Of a stretch of 64,000 bases of DNA, positions 63,658 through 64,000 are shown in pieces. The stretch comes from Latrodectus hesperus (taxonomy: Eukaryota; Arthropoda; Arachnida; Araneae; Theridiidae), in NCBI GenBank assembly GCA_037975125.1, contig CM075856.1, positions 3,632,036-3,696,035 on the forward strand, in the 5' to 3' direction. The notes beneath the pieces were generated by a model. That model did not search any database. It saw only the letters and a list, made by a program, of their open reading frames with translations, and was not told the DNA's origin. Position numbers and translations under genes: made by a program. How positions within the stretch are numbered: the first letter of the stretch is position 1; each line of letters begins with the position of its first letter.

Positions 63658-64000
63658 CTCATGAATGCACGGTGCCTAAGACTTCAGCATACTGTAAGAA
63701 ATGCAAAAATCTAGGTCATTCTCAGCGAATGTGTAAGTTTGAAACCGATCAAAAGCACGAAGGGAATAATTTATCTGTCAGTCAAAACAATTCGGATTCA
63801 AGTGCGTCGTTGGCGCCTACGAACTATTTGAAAGATGCTTATAGTTATGGAAATAAAATGGTTGCAATAATTGATACAGGAAGCAGCTGTTGCCTCTTAA
63901 AAGAAAGTATCGCAATAAAAATGAATCTGAATATGACCCCAGATAGCAGTAATTTATTCGGTTTTGGAAATCAAAATAACCCAGTAACTAAAGCTCTTGG
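63625..64000 (+). pseudogene. gypsy zinc knuckles and protease, runs off window
   Basis: After the frameshift, two CCHC knuckles follow each other: CFNCNDYGHIAHEC (with one base missing in the first Cys-Phe-Asn region) and CKKCKNLGHSQRMC (about 63691-63732). A linker comes next, then the retropepsin active site IIDTGSSCCLLKES (about 63864-63905). No stop is seen in this frame from the second knuckle to the end of the window. The continuation (RT, RNase H, integrase) should lie just beyond 64000. Confidence 0.88.

Overview
The window is a very AT-rich eukaryotic intergenic or large-intron stretch. No host exon, operon or prokaryote-type gene layout is visible. Long (TA)n arrays, several tRNA-derived SINEs, and decayed Tc1/mariner, pogo/Tigger and piggyBac transposases sit alongside Ty3/gypsy elements whose Gag and Pol style I associate with arachnid genomes. 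A spider is the best guess; this is inference from repeat style, not a marker gene.

Layout. 1-7.6 kb: unique AT-rich DNA with a mariner relic (minus strand, about 3.57-4.14 kb), a tRNA-SINE (minus, about 4.97-5.24 kb) and an internally deleted piggyBac (minus, 6.00-6.48 kb) that keeps its TTAA/CCC end. 7.6-10.3 kb: a complete-ended Tigger element (7724-10017; perfect 21-bp inverted repeats; TA target duplication) inside a (TA)n array, with a broken transposase, followed by a SINE. 10.6-33.5 kb: mostly featureless AT-rich DNA, with (TA)n arrays (one about 540 bp), a SINE with a 10-bp target duplication at 27.3 kb and faint SINE relics. 33.5-41.3 kb: the most structured locus. A Tc1 relic is followed by a 535-bp mini-gypsy, then a near-complete but pseudogenised gypsy (Gag, protease, RT, RNase H, integrase), then a second copy of Tc1 3' end + (TA)n + mini-gypsy. 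The whole forms an X-Y-X arrangement ending with a TTAG target duplication. 41.3-56 kb: AT-rich DNA with SINEs at 42.5 and 53.1 kb, the latter with a perfect 10-bp target duplication. 56-58 kb: a SINE next to a strongly decayed third gypsy (Gag and integrase pieces, RT missing). 58.7 kb: a perfect 28-bp inverted repeat beside a (TA)n array. 61.4-64 kb: the 5' part of another gypsy (Gag, two zinc knuckles, protease), its Gag split by a 989-bp solo LTR with a 5-bp target duplication; it runs off the window end.

No working gene set or new cellular system is evident. The value of the window is as a record of nested insertion, internal deletion and duplication, in which (TA)n arrays repeatedly mark the junctions. 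Every transposon coding region seen here carries stops or frameshifts, so none looks autonomous.
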